From positions 5,451,501-5,515,500 of the forward strand of contig CP064999.1 in NCBI GenBank assembly GCA_016700115.1: a stretch of DNA of 64,000 nucleotides, given 5' to 3'. Below the pieces are notes generated by a model. It saw nothing but the letters and a program-made list of their open reading frames with translations. It was not told where the DNA came from and searched no databases. The position numbers were made by a program, and so were the translations under genes. Below are positions 36,359 to 46,200 of the stretch, in pieces. Source of the stretch: Sphingobacteriales bacterium. Its GTDB lineage: Bacteria > Bacteroidota > Bacteroidia > Chitinophagales > UBA2359. The first letter of the stretch is position 1. The number at the start of each line of letters is the position of its first letter.

Positions 36359-37849
36359 CTACCTTTGTTCTCTAAACTTAAAATTGATGGCATCGCATTT
36401 TCGCATATTTGAAGCCAAAGCGATTTTATTGGTTTTTTTCCCGTCAACAATAGTCAGGGCTGCCGTATTTGGAGGACGAGTACCTTCATTGTGGGCATAA
36501 AGTATCAGATAATTATCGGCATTGCGGTTTATATTTACTTTAATTTTCAACTTGCGCTTGGTTAGCAGATACTCTTTAAGAATCCATTGGTCGTTGAAAT
36601 AAAGAGAAATTGTGTCTCCATCTTCATACTCTTCATCCCAAACCCAAAACTCGAGATATTCAGAATCAACAATCATGCGTCTGCCCGGAACAACCTTTCG
36701 ATCGCCCAAAGAATCGGGAATATTGCGGGTTGTATAGGTTAACTTGACGTTTTCAAGTTCAGCAGGTTTGTTCACCGGTGGAGCTAAGACAACCGGTTCT
36801 TCTTTCTTTTCAACCGGTTGAACAGGAGGAGGTGTGGGCGGAGTTGGCGGAACAGGTATTTCTTCGTTGGGGATTAACTTTCGCCATTGCCACATTTTTA
36901 TCTGATCGTCGTTTCCTCCGGTAATGATATTTTTACTGTTTGGAGCAAACTGAACGCTGCGAACAGAAGCCTGATGTCCCGTAAGGTCTGAATTGATATC
37001 CATGCCTGCGATATTCCAAACCTTTACATGATTTTTGGTATCCCCGGTAACCAAATATTGTCCATCCGGCGAAAAGTCAATTTCCGTGCTTGGCCCGGGT
37101 GTCGTAACCTGAAAAGATTTAACCAGTTGTCCGGTTGAAGCGTCCCACATCGAAAAAGTGCCGTTTTTACAAAGACTTCCTATATGCAGGTTATCGGGCG
37201 TATATTTAACATCTATTACCTCATCACTGCAGGCATTAATGGTCTGAACCACTTTTTTAGTCAAAAAATCAACAACTCTGATAGTTTGTTTACTTCCTGC
37301 TACTAAATAATTGCCTGTTTCGGCGTAATCTGCACAGGTAAATGGGATGCCGTTGTTGTTTAAAATAACGCCGGGTTTACTGTTCGGAATAAAAGGGCGG
37401 GTAGCACTGATTGTACCATCTGAACCTCCATACAAGATGACATTGCCGTCAGGACTGAAATAGGCAAAATTATAAAATGCGGTGCCTCCGGTTGTACGGG
37501 CGTTGATTTCATGAATGACAGTATTGGAACTTAATTCCCAGACTTTAAGTAGCCCATCGGTTGCAACACTTACTAAATGACTTCCGTCGGGGTGGAATGA
37601 AAGATGGGTGATTTCTCCGGTATGCCCTTCATTCCGCAAAATATGTAGTATGTCTCCGGTAACAGCATCTCGAATCAACAACATGCCCTGATTGTTTCCA
37701 CTGGCAAAGGCTGTACCTGAAGGGTTATAACATACCGCCGTAATTGCTCCTTTACCACTGCTAAAGGCTTTAAAATCATCGAATCGCTGTGCAAACAGCG
37801 TTGTTCCGGTCAAAAGAATTAAAAAAAAGAATATGCTTACTTTACTCAT
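36359..37849 (-). CDS. Exported WD40-repeat (beta-propeller) protein
   Basis: The 496-aa product has a signal peptide (MSKVSIFFFLILLTGTTLFAQ). Residues ~30-325 hold about seven WD40-like repeats (for example GEITHLSFHPDGSHLVSVATDGLLKVWEL and ASVRSVQFAPNSKNIITGGNDDQIKMWQW), enough for a seven-bladed propeller. A Pro-rich linker (PVPPTPPTPPPVQP) follows, and the C-terminal ~130 residues form a second beta domain (VPGRRMIVDSEYLEFWVWDEEYEDGDTISLYFNDQWIL). The propeller suggests a binding scaffold in the periplasm or at the surface. Partner unknown. Confidence 0.85.
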   Translation of the reverse strand: MSKVSIFFFLILLTGTTLFAQRFDDFKAFSSGKGAITAVCYNPSGTAFASGNNQGMLLIRDAVTGDILHILRNEGHTGEITHLSFHPDGSHLVSVATDGLLKVWELSSNTVIHEINARTTGGTAFYNFAYFSPDGNVILYGGSDGTISATRPFIPNSKPGVILNNNGIPFTCADYAETGNYLVAGSKQTIRVVDFLTKKVVQTINACSDEVIDVKYTPDNLHIGSLCKNGTFSMWDASTGQLVKSFQVTTPGPSTEIDFSPDGQYLVTGDTKNHVKVWNIAGMDINSDLTGHQASVRSVQFAPNSKNIITGGNDDQIKMWQWRKLIPNEEIPVPPTPPTPPPVQPVEKKEEPVVLAPPVNKPAELENVKLTYTTRNIPDSLGDRKVVPGRRMIVDSEYLEFWVWDEEYEDGDTISLYFNDQWILKEYLLTKRKLKIKVNINRNADNYLILYAHNEGTRPPNTAALTIVDGKKTNKIALASNMRKCDAINFKFREQR

Positions 37850-38030
37850 AAGGTTGCAAATTTACGTCATTCGGACTTACACTTGTTTCATTTTAACGAA
37901 TTTTGGGCAGTTAATTTTATATCTTCCAAATTCTGAAGCCTATTTAGCATGGTTTTTGCCGCTTTATTCTTCCCTAATTCAGTAGTTTATCCGGGCGATT
38001 TTAAATACTTTCTCTATTTTACGGAATATT

Positions 38031-38060
38031 TGTCATAGAAAAGTAAAATTTTTACCTTTG
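38031..38060 (+). promoter_or_regulatory. Bacteroidota promoter for the small membrane protein
   Basis: TTTG near 38031 and TACCTTTG (38053-38060) are about 20 bases apart, matching the TTTG-N19-20-TAnnTTTG consensus. The start codon at 38084 follows after 23 bases, which fits a short leader. Confidence 0.6.
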
Positions 38061-38083
38061 GAACTAATATAAACTTTTCAAGT

Positions 38084-38173
38084 ATGGCTGAACGCAAACG
38101 GGTAGCCCTTTTCGTGTTCTTTTTGCTGCTCATTATTCTGCACCTCGTTCTTATGTTGGTTTATACTTCCTAA
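38084..38173 (+). CDS. Small single-span membrane protein (29 aa)
   Basis: ATG 38084 opens a 29-codon frame: MAERKRVA followed by an unbroken hydrophobic stretch (about residues 8-27) and a TAA stop. A short charged N-terminus plus one helix is the usual layout of bacterial small membrane proteins, which often bind larger membrane complexes. A good promoter lies 24 bases upstream, and the frame occupies the otherwise empty gap between the WD40 and YugP genes. No family is recognised. Confidence 0.5.
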   Translation: MAERKRVALFVFFLLLIILHLVLMLVYTS

Positions 38174-38273
38174 ACCGATAAGAAGCAATTATTTTGAATA
38201 ACCCCTTTTGGTAGATTGCTATTTTCAATTGTTTTTCAAAATTTACAGTATTCGGCTGCCTAAACCGGTACTT

Positions 38274-38314
38274 AAAAAAACAAAACAGCCGCAGAAACAA
38301 CTATCCTGCGGCTG
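38274..38314 (-). terminator. Terminator of the YugP-like gene
   Basis: CAGCCGCAG (38286-38294) and CTGCGGCTG (38306-38314) form a perfect 9-bp stem with an 11-base loop. On the minus strand it is followed by TTTTGTTTTTTT. It lies ~35 bases beyond the stop codon at 38349. Confidence 0.85.
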
Positions 38315-38348
38315 AATGGTTAGATGAATTTTATTTATTGAACCGGTA

Positions 38349-39020
38349 TTAATCTCTGCGAAACAAGAAAGAAGCGTAATATAAGAGATTGGCAACAGCG
38401 GCTAAAGCTGCAACTACATAAGTCATAGCTGCCCACCAAAGTGCGTTTTTAGCCTTTTCATGCTCTTCCCCACCTACAATTCCGGAAGTGTTGAGCCAGG
38501 CTAAGGCGCGGTTGCTTGCATCAAATTCAACGGGCAAGGTGATCAGGGTAAAAGCAGTGGTAACTGCCAGTAACAAGACCCCGATTAACAGGACAATCGT
38601 ATTTTGTGTGGCAAAAAACAAGGCCAATCCTCCCAACAAAATAAACTGAGACAGTTTTGAACTGATATTTACAAGAGGTACCATCTGAGAACGCATGGTC
38701 AAAAAACCATAAGCAGTAGCATGTTGCACTGCATGTCCACATTCGTGAGCAGCAACAGCAGCAGCAGCAACATTATGCTGATTATACACTGTTTCGCTCA
38801 GGTTAACCGTTTTGTTTTGGGGGTTATAGTGGTCTGTTAACTGGCCTTGAACGGAAATAACCTCCACATCATATATTCCATTATCCCGCAGCATTTTTTC
38901 GGCAACTTCTTTACCGCTTAATCGAATTGGCATTTTAGAATACTGGTTAAATCGCGATTTCAACATGCTACTTGCAGCTAAACTGAGTAACATTAGTATT
39001 CCAAACATTGCGATGTACAT
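38349..39020 (-). CDS. YugP-type membrane zinc metallopeptidase
   Basis: The 223-aa product has an N-terminal helix, then a catalytic segment with HECGH (H92-H96; HExxH in AAHECGHAVQHA), two helices (FILLGGLALFFATQ; VLLIGVLLLAVTTAFTLI), LPVEFDASNRALAWL with the likely third zinc ligand, and a last helix (AAMTYVVAALAAVANLLYYA). This matches the Zn_peptidase_2/YugP family in length and order. The substrate is unknown. Its own terminator is at 38274. Confidence 0.9.
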   Translation of the reverse strand: MYIAMFGILMLLSLAASSMLKSRFNQYSKMPIRLSGKEVAEKMLRDNGIYDVEVISVQGQLTDHYNPQNKTVNLSETVYNQHNVAAAAVAAHECGHAVQHATAYGFLTMRSQMVPLVNISSKLSQFILLGGLALFFATQNTIVLLIGVLLLAVTTAFTLITLPVEFDASNRALAWLNTSGIVGGEEHEKAKNALWWAAMTYVVAALAAVANLLYYASFLFRRD

Positions 39021-39123
39021 AGGTATTAGGTTTTGATTTTAACAATTATAATTTGCGTAACAAGATAATAACATTTTTTGTAAAAAAGTTCATTGAAGTT
39101 TTGCCATTAAAAACTTAGCCGGT

Positions 39124-39858
39124 TTATGCGAACAAACAGGGTAAGATTTTTTCTGCCTCCTTTATAGATTCCGGTTTTCCAACGTCAACCCAATGTGTAT
39201 GGCTATGATCAAACATAGCAACCGGAAATTTTTTGGACAATTCTAAATAAGCATCCACCAATGAAAATTTTCCGGTAAATGCTATTTTTTCAAAGAATAC
39301 AGGTTCAATGAGCTGAATCCCGCTAAATGCAAATGGAACAGCCCGGAAACATGGATTGGCATGTCGTATCTGACCGGTTTTGGAATTTTGCCATCCACAA
39401 AGCAAGTTCTCTTCGTTAAATAAAAAAAAGCGTTCTGAAGGGCGTTTTCTGACCGCCAAAGTTGCTATGGGCTTTTTTGAGTTTAAAGAATGTGCTTGTC
39501 TTATCTCCGTAAAATCAATATCTGATAATATATCTACATTGCAAACTAAAATTGGTTCTTTACCCGCTAATAAAGGGGCTGCCTTTAGCAACCCGCCCCC
39601 TGTGTCGAGCAACATTTCGCTTTCATCAGAAATATGGATCTTGATGCCGAAATTGTTTTGAGAATTCAAATACTCAACAATCATTGGTGCGCGGTAATGA
39701 ACATTCACCACAATCTCATTGTACCCGAATGAAATAAGCCGTTGAATGACTATTCCCAACAAAGGTCTGCCAAGAATGGGTATTAGAGCTTTGGGTAAAT
39801 GGTCTGTCAGAGGTCGCATACGGGTTCCTAAACCCGCAGCAAAAATCATGGCTTTCAA
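39124..39858 (-). CDS. Sugar nucleotidyltransferase (MurU-like)
   Basis: The 244-aa product begins MKAMIFAAGLGTRMRPLTDHLPKALIPI, the G-x-G-T-R-x-R-P-x8-PK NTP-transferase signature, and has VCNVDILSDIDF with the metal-binding Asp and HWVDVGKPESIKEAE at the end. Short, single-domain members of this kind include MurNAc-1-phosphate uridylyltransferase (MurU) and ManC/GCD1-like enzymes. It makes an NDP-sugar from a sugar-1-phosphate, possibly in peptidoglycan recycling; the sugar is not certain. Confidence 0.85.
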   Translation of the reverse strand: MKAMIFAAGLGTRMRPLTDHLPKALIPILGRPLLGIVIQRLISFGYNEIVVNVHYRAPMIVEYLNSQNNFGIKIHISDESEMLLDTGGGLLKAAPLLAGKEPILVCNVDILSDIDFTEIRQAHSLNSKKPIATLAVRKRPSERFFLFNEENLLCGWQNSKTGQIRHANPCFRAVPFAFSGIQLIEPVFFEKIAFTGKFSLVDAYLELSKKFPVAMFDHSHTHWVDVGKPESIKEAEKILPCLFA

Positions 39859-39952
39859 CTGAATTTAACCGCTTTTATAGATGAAATTAAAAGGGTCAGA
39901 TTGCTCATCATCCGTCTTACGATTTGTAAGCCCTGTCCAATATAATAAGGTT

Positions 39953-40059
39953 TTACCACTTCATTATCTTAAAGAACCTGCCCCTAACCCCTCCGAGTAA
40001 GGGAATTTAAAGACGTTTGTCAGTATTTGCTGGTTCAAAATTAAATCATAGTTGGTATT
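39953..40059 (-). repeat. Dispersed ATACCA/TGGTAT repeat, copy 2
   Basis: The reverse-complement copy: plus-strand ends TTACCACTTCATTAT (39954-) and ATAGTTGGTAT (40048-40058). The internal TTTAAAGACG and CCCCTCCGAG segments match copies 1 and 6. It ends four bases before the typA stop codon. Confidence 0.75.
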
Positions 40060-40063
40060 AAAA

Positions 40064-41890
40064 CTACCCCAGCACAGCACTTTGCTGCTTTTCCAATCTT
40101 TTGCGGTCGTTTTCGTCTAAATATATTTTGCGGAGACGAATGTTTTGTGGTGTAATTTCCACATATTCATCTTCTTCTATGTACTCCATAGCTTCTTCGA
40201 GCGAAAACTTAACCGCAGGAGCGAGTTTAACTTTATCGTCCGATCCGGATGCCCTTACGTTTGTCAGTTTCTTGGTTTTAGTCAGGTTAATGGCCAAATC
40301 AGATGAACGGGTATTTTCACCGACAATCTGTCCTTCGTAAATAGGGTCTCCGGGTTCGACAAAAAATATCCCTCTGTCCTGAAGTTTGTCTAAAGCATAA
40401 GCAATTGCCGTACCTGTTTCCATTGAGATCAGGGTTCCGTTGATACGGCCGGGCAAATCGCCTTTCCATGGCAAAAATCCGGTAAACCGATGAGCCATAA
40501 TGACCTCACCGGCAGTAAGGTTGAGCACAATCGTGCGCAATCCTATCAAACCGCGAGAAGGAATATTAAATTCAAGGTGCATCACGTCACTTTTTGGGGT
40601 CATAATTGCCAGTTCTCCTCCCCTTTGAGTAACAATTTCTATCACTTTACCGGCTTTACCTTCAGGGGTGTCAATGGTCAATGTTTCAAAAGGTTCACAT
40701 TTTTGACCTTCTATGGTTTTAATGATGACCCTTGGTTTTCCAACCTGTAACTCATACCCCTCACGGCGCATCGTTTCTATTAAAACGGATAAGTGCAAGA
40801 CTCCCCGTCCATAAACGGTATAAGAATCGGGGGAGCCGGCTTCCTCAACTCTGAGTGCCAGATTTTTTTCAGTTTCTTTGTACAACCTGTCGCGAAGGTG
40901 GCGGGAGGTTACAAATTTCCCCTCTTTGCCAAAAAACGGGGAATTATTGATGGTAAACAACATGCTCATTGTAGGTTCATCAATGCTGATGGCAGGCAAT
41001 GCTTCCGGATTTTCAAAATCTGCAATCGTATCCCCGATTTCAAATCCTTCAATACCGGTCAGGGCACATAAATCGCCACATTGCACACTGTTCGTTTTGA
41101 TTTTTCCCAACCCTTCAAATGCATAGACCTCTTTGACCCTGGATTTAACTATTTTTCCATCTCGTTTAACCAGCGAAATAGGCTGATTTTCCTGTATAGT
41201 TCCACGAGCAACCCGCCCTACTGCGATTCGTCCTATATAAGATGAATAGTCTATATTGGTAACCTGCATTTGTACGGTACCTTCCACCAAAGGAGGCGCA
41301 GGAATTTCTTCAATCAAAACATCCAGCAAATGGGTTACATCACTTGTTGGCGGTTTTTGCCAGTCATCGCTCATCCATCCTTGTTTGGCTGAACCATATA
41401 CGGTCGCAAAGTTGAGTTGTTCCTCTGTTGCATCGAGATGAAACATAAGATCGAAAATTTCCTCGTGAACCTCGTCAGGGCGGCAGTTTTCTTTGTCCAC
41501 TTTGTTGATGACTAAAATTGGCTTGAGCCCTTTTTCCAAAGCTTTTTGCAGCACATACCGGGTTTGGGGCATTGCTCCTTCAAAAGCATCTACCAACAAC
41601 AAAACGCCGTCTGCCATATTTAGTACGCGCTCTACTTCCCCACCAAAATCTGCGTGCCCCGGTGTATCAATAATGTTGATTTTAATACCTTTATAAACCA
41701 CGGATACATTTTTGGCCAAGATGGTAATCCCGCGCTCGCGCTCCAATTCATTATTGTCCAAAATCAGCTCTCCGGTTTTCTGATGTTCGGCAAATAACTT
41801 GCACTGATGCAGGATTTTATCTACCAAAGTTGTTTTACCATGGTCAACGTGGGCAATAATGGCAATGTTGCGAATCTGTTGATTTTGCAT
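40064..41890 (-). CDS. typA: Translational GTPase TypA/BipA
   Basis: The 608-aa product from ATG 41890 starts MQNQQIRNIAIIAHVDHGKTTLVDKIL as in relatives. An upstream in-frame ATG at 41935 is disfavoured because a TAnnTTTG element (41940-41933, minus) would place the transcript start downstream of it. GTPase motifs are AHVDHGKT (G1), RERGITI (G2), DTPGHAD (G3) and NKVD (G4). Domain II, the EF-G-like domains III/V and the TypA-specific C-terminal domain (VRASGSDDKVKLAPAVKFSLEEAMEYIEEDEYVEITPQNIRLRK) follow. It acts in ribosome assembly and stress adaptation. Confidence 0.96.
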   Translation of the reverse strand: MQNQQIRNIAIIAHVDHGKTTLVDKILHQCKLFAEHQKTGELILDNNELERERGITILAKNVSVVYKGIKINIIDTPGHADFGGEVERVLNMADGVLLLVDAFEGAMPQTRYVLQKALEKGLKPILVINKVDKENCRPDEVHEEIFDLMFHLDATEEQLNFATVYGSAKQGWMSDDWQKPPTSDVTHLLDVLIEEIPAPPLVEGTVQMQVTNIDYSSYIGRIAVGRVARGTIQENQPISLVKRDGKIVKSRVKEVYAFEGLGKIKTNSVQCGDLCALTGIEGFEIGDTIADFENPEALPAISIDEPTMSMLFTINNSPFFGKEGKFVTSRHLRDRLYKETEKNLALRVEEAGSPDSYTVYGRGVLHLSVLIETMRREGYELQVGKPRVIIKTIEGQKCEPFETLTIDTPEGKAGKVIEIVTQRGGELAIMTPKSDVMHLEFNIPSRGLIGLRTIVLNLTAGEVIMAHRFTGFLPWKGDLPGRINGTLISMETGTAIAYALDKLQDRGIFFVEPGDPIYEGQIVGENTRSSDLAINLTKTKKLTNVRASGSDDKVKLAPAVKFSLEEAMEYIEEDEYVEITPQNIRLRKIYLDENDRKRLEKQQSAVLG

Positions 41891-41932
41891 ATAATTATAG
41901 TGTAAATTGCAGTAATATCCGGTTTCGGGATG

Positions 41933-41940
41933 CAAAGGTA
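41933..41940 (-). promoter_or_regulatory. -7 element of typA
   Basis: TACCTTTG on the minus strand fits TAnnTTTG and supports the start codon at 41890. A matching -33 TTG is not clear. Confidence 0.45.
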
Positions 41941-42106
41941 AGCATAATAAATAGTTTTTTCTATAATTGCCGAAAGTAGAACGGTGATTTTAAGTCAACA
42001 CCGGTTATACTGAAACAAATTATAGAAGATTGTTTTAGTTTTATATCTTTGTTTCTGAGGTTTCATATCTGATTTTTGGGTACTCATGCCTATTTAAACA
42101 AAAACA

Positions 42107-42580
42107 ATGCGAAGTTTACTTTTATATTACTCCGGTTTATTCATCTTCCTGATGCTTGTTATTTTGCCTGCCTGCCGTTCAGGTGGCGACAACAAGGATG
42201 TGTATTTAAAGAACTACCGCAATTTGATGAAAGAGTTAGAATCCCGTTGTGGCAAAACGGACTTGTTGTCGAACGATTCCTTTTGGCAGGATATGGATGA
42301 CCAAATTTACGAATTTTCAGGAATATACTATTGGCGGCATTTCGAAAACCTAACCTATAAAGAGCGGTTAGAAATTAACCAATTTCCGGTGATGTATTAT
42401 TTATGCCGCTATAAATCGGTGGTGAATGAACGGGTTCAGTTTGAGTTTCAGAGTGAGGTAGAAACTTTGGTGAAAGGACTAACCGAAATTATGGACTCAA
42501 CTGCCACGATATACAAAGATTACGATTCCGGAATCAGGGATATTTTGCACGAATTTAAAGGTCGGGGGAATAACCGGTAA
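42107..42580 (+). CDS. Hypothetical lipoprotein
   Basis: The 157-aa product has a lipoprotein signal (hydrophobic residues 4-19, lipobox LPAC). The mature part is largely helical and charged (VYLKNYRNLMKELESRC, FQSEVETLVKGLTEIMDSTATIYKDYDSGIRD), suggesting a helical bundle. No family is recognised. TATCTTTG at 42044-42051 fits the -7 consensus upstream. Divergent from typA. Confidence 0.7.
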   Translation: MRSLLLYYSGLFIFLMLVILPACRSGGDNKDVYLKNYRNLMKELESRCGKTDLLSNDSFWQDMDDQIYEFSGIYYWRHFENLTYKERLEINQFPVMYYLCRYKSVVNERVQFEFQSEVETLVKGLTEIMDSTATIYKDYDSGIRDILHEFKGRGNNR

Positions 42581-42685
42581 TCACTTTTTACTGAATAGCT
42601 GAACTTAATGGTCTGATATTCAGATAGAATTAACCGGCAACAAACTCTTAAAAATTGGCAGGGCAAAAATGCCGTTTGGGTATTT

Positions 42686-42862
42686 ATGCCAACTGCATGG
42701 CTGAACAAGTCTTTCAAATTTCGGGGTACAGTCTTTATATCAGATGTTTTTCTCAATATTGGCGTAGGAAAATCATCCGACAATTTTTATAAACCTGTAA
42801 TCATTCAATTTTTTATAGAGAAATTGGATTCGGGGGAATTTAACCCTGACAAAACTTTTTAG
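42686..42862 (+). CDS. Possible 58-aa small protein
   Basis: ATG 42686 to TAG 42860 encodes a coding-like peptide (MPTAWLNKSFKFRGTVFISD... ending NPDKTF). The same frame is open back to about 42617 (ending ...NWQGKNAVWVF before the ATG), so it may be the tail of a decayed gene. No promoter or relative is recognised. Apart from this and the 21-bp repeat, I see nothing in the 42581-43268 gap. Confidence 0.25.
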   Translation: MPTAWLNKSFKFRGTVFISDVFLNIGVGKSSDNFYKPVIIQFFIEKLDSGEFNPDKTF

Positions 42863-43132
42863 TACCTCCGCAATGACTTATTGCACCCCTACAACACATT
42901 GAATCGCCTTTGCTTTGGTTTAATGCACCCCTGCAACACGTCAAATCGCCTTTGCATTGACTTATTGCACCTCTGCATTACTTTGATGCACCTTTGCAAA
43001 GGCCTATTGCACCTCTGCTTTTCTTTGAATCACCTTTACAAAGGCCTATTGCACCCCTGCTTTACTTTAATGAACCTCCGCAATGTTTTAAATCACAGTT
43101 GCATTACCTCAAAGCCCCCCTGCAATACTTTA
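42860..43132. repeat. Degenerate 21-bp tandem repeat, 13 units, no indels
   Basis: Thirteen consecutive 21-bp units keep exact phase although most differ at several positions. The core is close to TGCACC-C/T-CTGCA. Because 21 is a multiple of 3 and stops are absent, one forward frame stays open for 89 codons (42881-43150), reading as a 7-residue repeat of the type xHPCxTL/NRLCxxL. There is no signal peptide or other coding evidence for it, and other forward frames are also largely open, so I treat it as a repeat rather than a gene. Confidence 0.85.
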
Positions 43133-43268
43133 TTGCTGACCCTATTCTAAACACCAAATTTTGTTTTTCTGCAATGATTATTATGGGGAATTGCATTGCT
43201 TTTCGAAGCATATTAATGCTTTAAAAGCTCAGCGCAAGAAAAAATCACTATGCCCTGTAAATCCCCCT

Positions 43269-46200
43269 CTATTCTATCACCACCGACACACTGCCTGCCC
43301 CTACAGCCCATTCCACTTCGATAGTGGCGGTTCCTTGTCCGCTAAGAATAGTCCCGTTTGTTACTGTCCATTGATAGGTGTTGCCCCCGCCGGGAGCGGT
43401 GTAAACGGCAGTTTGCGTGTTGCAACCTGCGTTGTTCCCTCCTATGACGGGGGCTACCAACGGTTTGTTGTCGAACGACAGGTTGTCAATATACATATTA
43501 TTGCCGTATCCGTTCAGGCATTGGATTTTTACCGTTACATAATTCCCGGAATAAGGCCTGAGGTCGAGACAGACGTTCCGCCACTCGTTGCAGTTTTGCG
43601 GAGAAAAGGAATCGTACTCATATTTATTGTTGGGGCCGGTGCCCGATGTGGTGGTGCTCAGGTTTTCACCGCCATCGGAAAATAGGGTGTAGAAGTTGTT
43701 TCCGCAATTATTAGATACCAACACTTTGAGCGAATCGATCCATGCCCCACCGCCGTCAATATAGGGGGCATACGCAACACGAAAAGTGATAGCAGGTGAT
43801 TCTATTTCTGTAAGATCCATATTAATAGGAAATACCAACTCGTCTATTTGTCCCGGATTGGGATATTCGTAGCATTGAACGGTGTAGGAGGTGCTGCCAT
43901 TTTCGGCACAGTTTGTTCCGGTATGTGGTTGCCAGCCGGAACTATTATCAGGATTAACTACCTGTATCACACCTGTTCCGCTTTCAAAATTGGTTTCGGC
44001 GGGCAGGTTGTTGGTGTTGCTGCTCACGGTGATGAGGTCGGTTAAAATTTTTGTATCGCTGCCATAAGGGTTGGTAACGGTGAGTATCACGCTGTATGTT
44101 CCGCCAATGGGATAACTCACCTTTGGGTTTCGCAGTGTCGAAGTGACAGGATTGCCGCCCGGAAATTCCCAATACCAGTTTGCCCCCGCATGGTGCAAAA
44201 CAGAGTAGTCCTCAAACTGAAGGGTATCGCCGGGACAATCGGTGAATCGCTTGTTCACCATCGGTTGAGCTACGGGCACTGAAGGTTCGTACAACTCACA
44301 TTCCCAAATCCCTTTTCCGTAAGCCCCCATTCTGATTTTACCGTCTTTGTAAAAAGGGCGCAATATATTGGAAGCGATTTCGGCAGGAAGTCCGTCCACA
44401 AAAAATTGCCAGTCGGGGAGATTGTTGTTGCGGTAAAAAACGCTTCGGTTGGTGCCGAGATATACGCCTCCATCAGTTCCGCCCTGATGCAATAACGCCT
44501 GAATAGATTCATCGTTAAGGGTAGTGGTGGTCAGATTTTGCCACGAACCTCCGCCGTTGTCGGTGCGATAAATTTTTTGCCCGTTTGCGCCATCGGGAAA
44601 GGCGAGCCAAAGTACGTTGGCATTGGTTGCACTCAAAGAAATTAACAATCTTCTTGCATAGCCCGGAGGCAGGGTAACTGCTGTCCATGTATTTCCTCCG
44701 TTCACCGATTTCCATAAATATCCGTCACTCCAATAGTCGGCATTTCGCTGGGTGCAATACATGATATTTGGATTGCTTCGCGAAATTTCGAGATAAAGTG
44801 CTTGGGCATCTGTGTTGGTTCCAAAACTATAGAGAAGGGTAAAAGTAGTGCCGCCATCTTCCGATTTCCAGATTTTGTTTTGATTGGTAACAAAAACGGT
44901 ATTATAGCAACGGGGGTCGAACTCCACCTCGCCCGATTCGGCCGACCAATAGCTTTCATTGGGATAAATACCAAAGGGGATATTGCTGACAACCCCATCA
45001 AAACTGACAGGAATACGCTTGCCGCCAATGTCAGAAAAATAAGTGTTCCGGTTTTGACCCGGATTTACATAACCGGTAGGTGCTTCACCGCCGCCAAGTC
45101 CAAGAAAATTGCCGGAAGGGTAGTTTTGATACCAAGCCGTATTGCCGTTGTGATAACGACCTCCCACCAGAATATCCTCGTTCCAGCCGGACGAGAAACC
45201 CCAGAAATCGGAACTGTTAATCCCATTGTTGCGCGCTTCGTGGTTGGCCACAAAATCGGTGCTGTAATTGATGCCTCCATCGGAGGTTATCCATATATCG
45301 GTGCCGTTAATTTCCAATTCCTGAATATCGGGATGGATATAGTTGTTGGGCGAGCCGACATATCCGCCAAGAGGCAGAAAGGTGGTTGCGCCATCGGTTG
45401 ATTTCCAAAGGCTCAAAAATCCGAGCAGCAGTTGGTCGGCATTGGTATGGGAAGCAGCAATTCCAAAATTGTAAAACCCCTGATGAAATCCGCTGCCATC
45501 GGGTTGAAAACTGGCTAAATTGGGATGGCTTGCTGTATAAGGCCCTCCGGTGGGCGGGTTGGGAAGTGTCCAACTATCGCCGGCGTTGTTGCTGCGATAA
45601 ATTCCGATAAACCCGTTGTCATTGTTTTTTGCCTGCCCGATAAGGGCAACATATATGCGGTTAGGGTCGGCAGGCGTAACGGTCATTCTTGCGCCGCCGT
45701 CTTCGCGGTCGGGGTCGGTGCTGTTGTACCAACCGTTGGTAACGATGTTAAAAGAAGCCCCGAAATCGGTTGATTTAAAAAACTCGCAACGATCCTGGCT
45801 TGGGTTTCCTTTGAGGAGGTACACAATGGCCGGGTTATCGGGCTTCACCTCAATATCGTAACAAGGCTGTGTGTATAAAGGTGTCCAGCTATTCCCGCCA
45901 TTGGTGCTGCGGTAAAGCCCATTCCATGAAGCGGCTAAAATTAACAGCGGGTTACCCGGATTGATAGAAAAATCATTCACATCCAGCCCGCTTGCCGAAT
46001 ACACTTCTTCCCAACTTACTCCTCCGTTTTGGGTTCTGAAAATCCGGTTGCCGGCACCTGCAAACACGATGTCGGGGTTGGTGGGATGAATTTTTATGGC
46101 AGTAGGGGCATTCATCGGATAGTTTCTCGACATACACGTCCAGTTGAGTCCTTTGTTGATCGATTTGTAAATCTCCCCCCCTTCCGTTCCGCAATACAGG

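Noticed and set aside
41891..41935. Upstream start of typA giving 15 extra residues
   Set aside because: A -7 promoter element overlaps this stretch and TypA relatives begin at MQNQQIRNIAII; start set at 41890.
42860..43132. CRISPR array
   Set aside because: Units are contiguous 21-bp degenerate repeats with no spacers, and no cas gene is present in the window.
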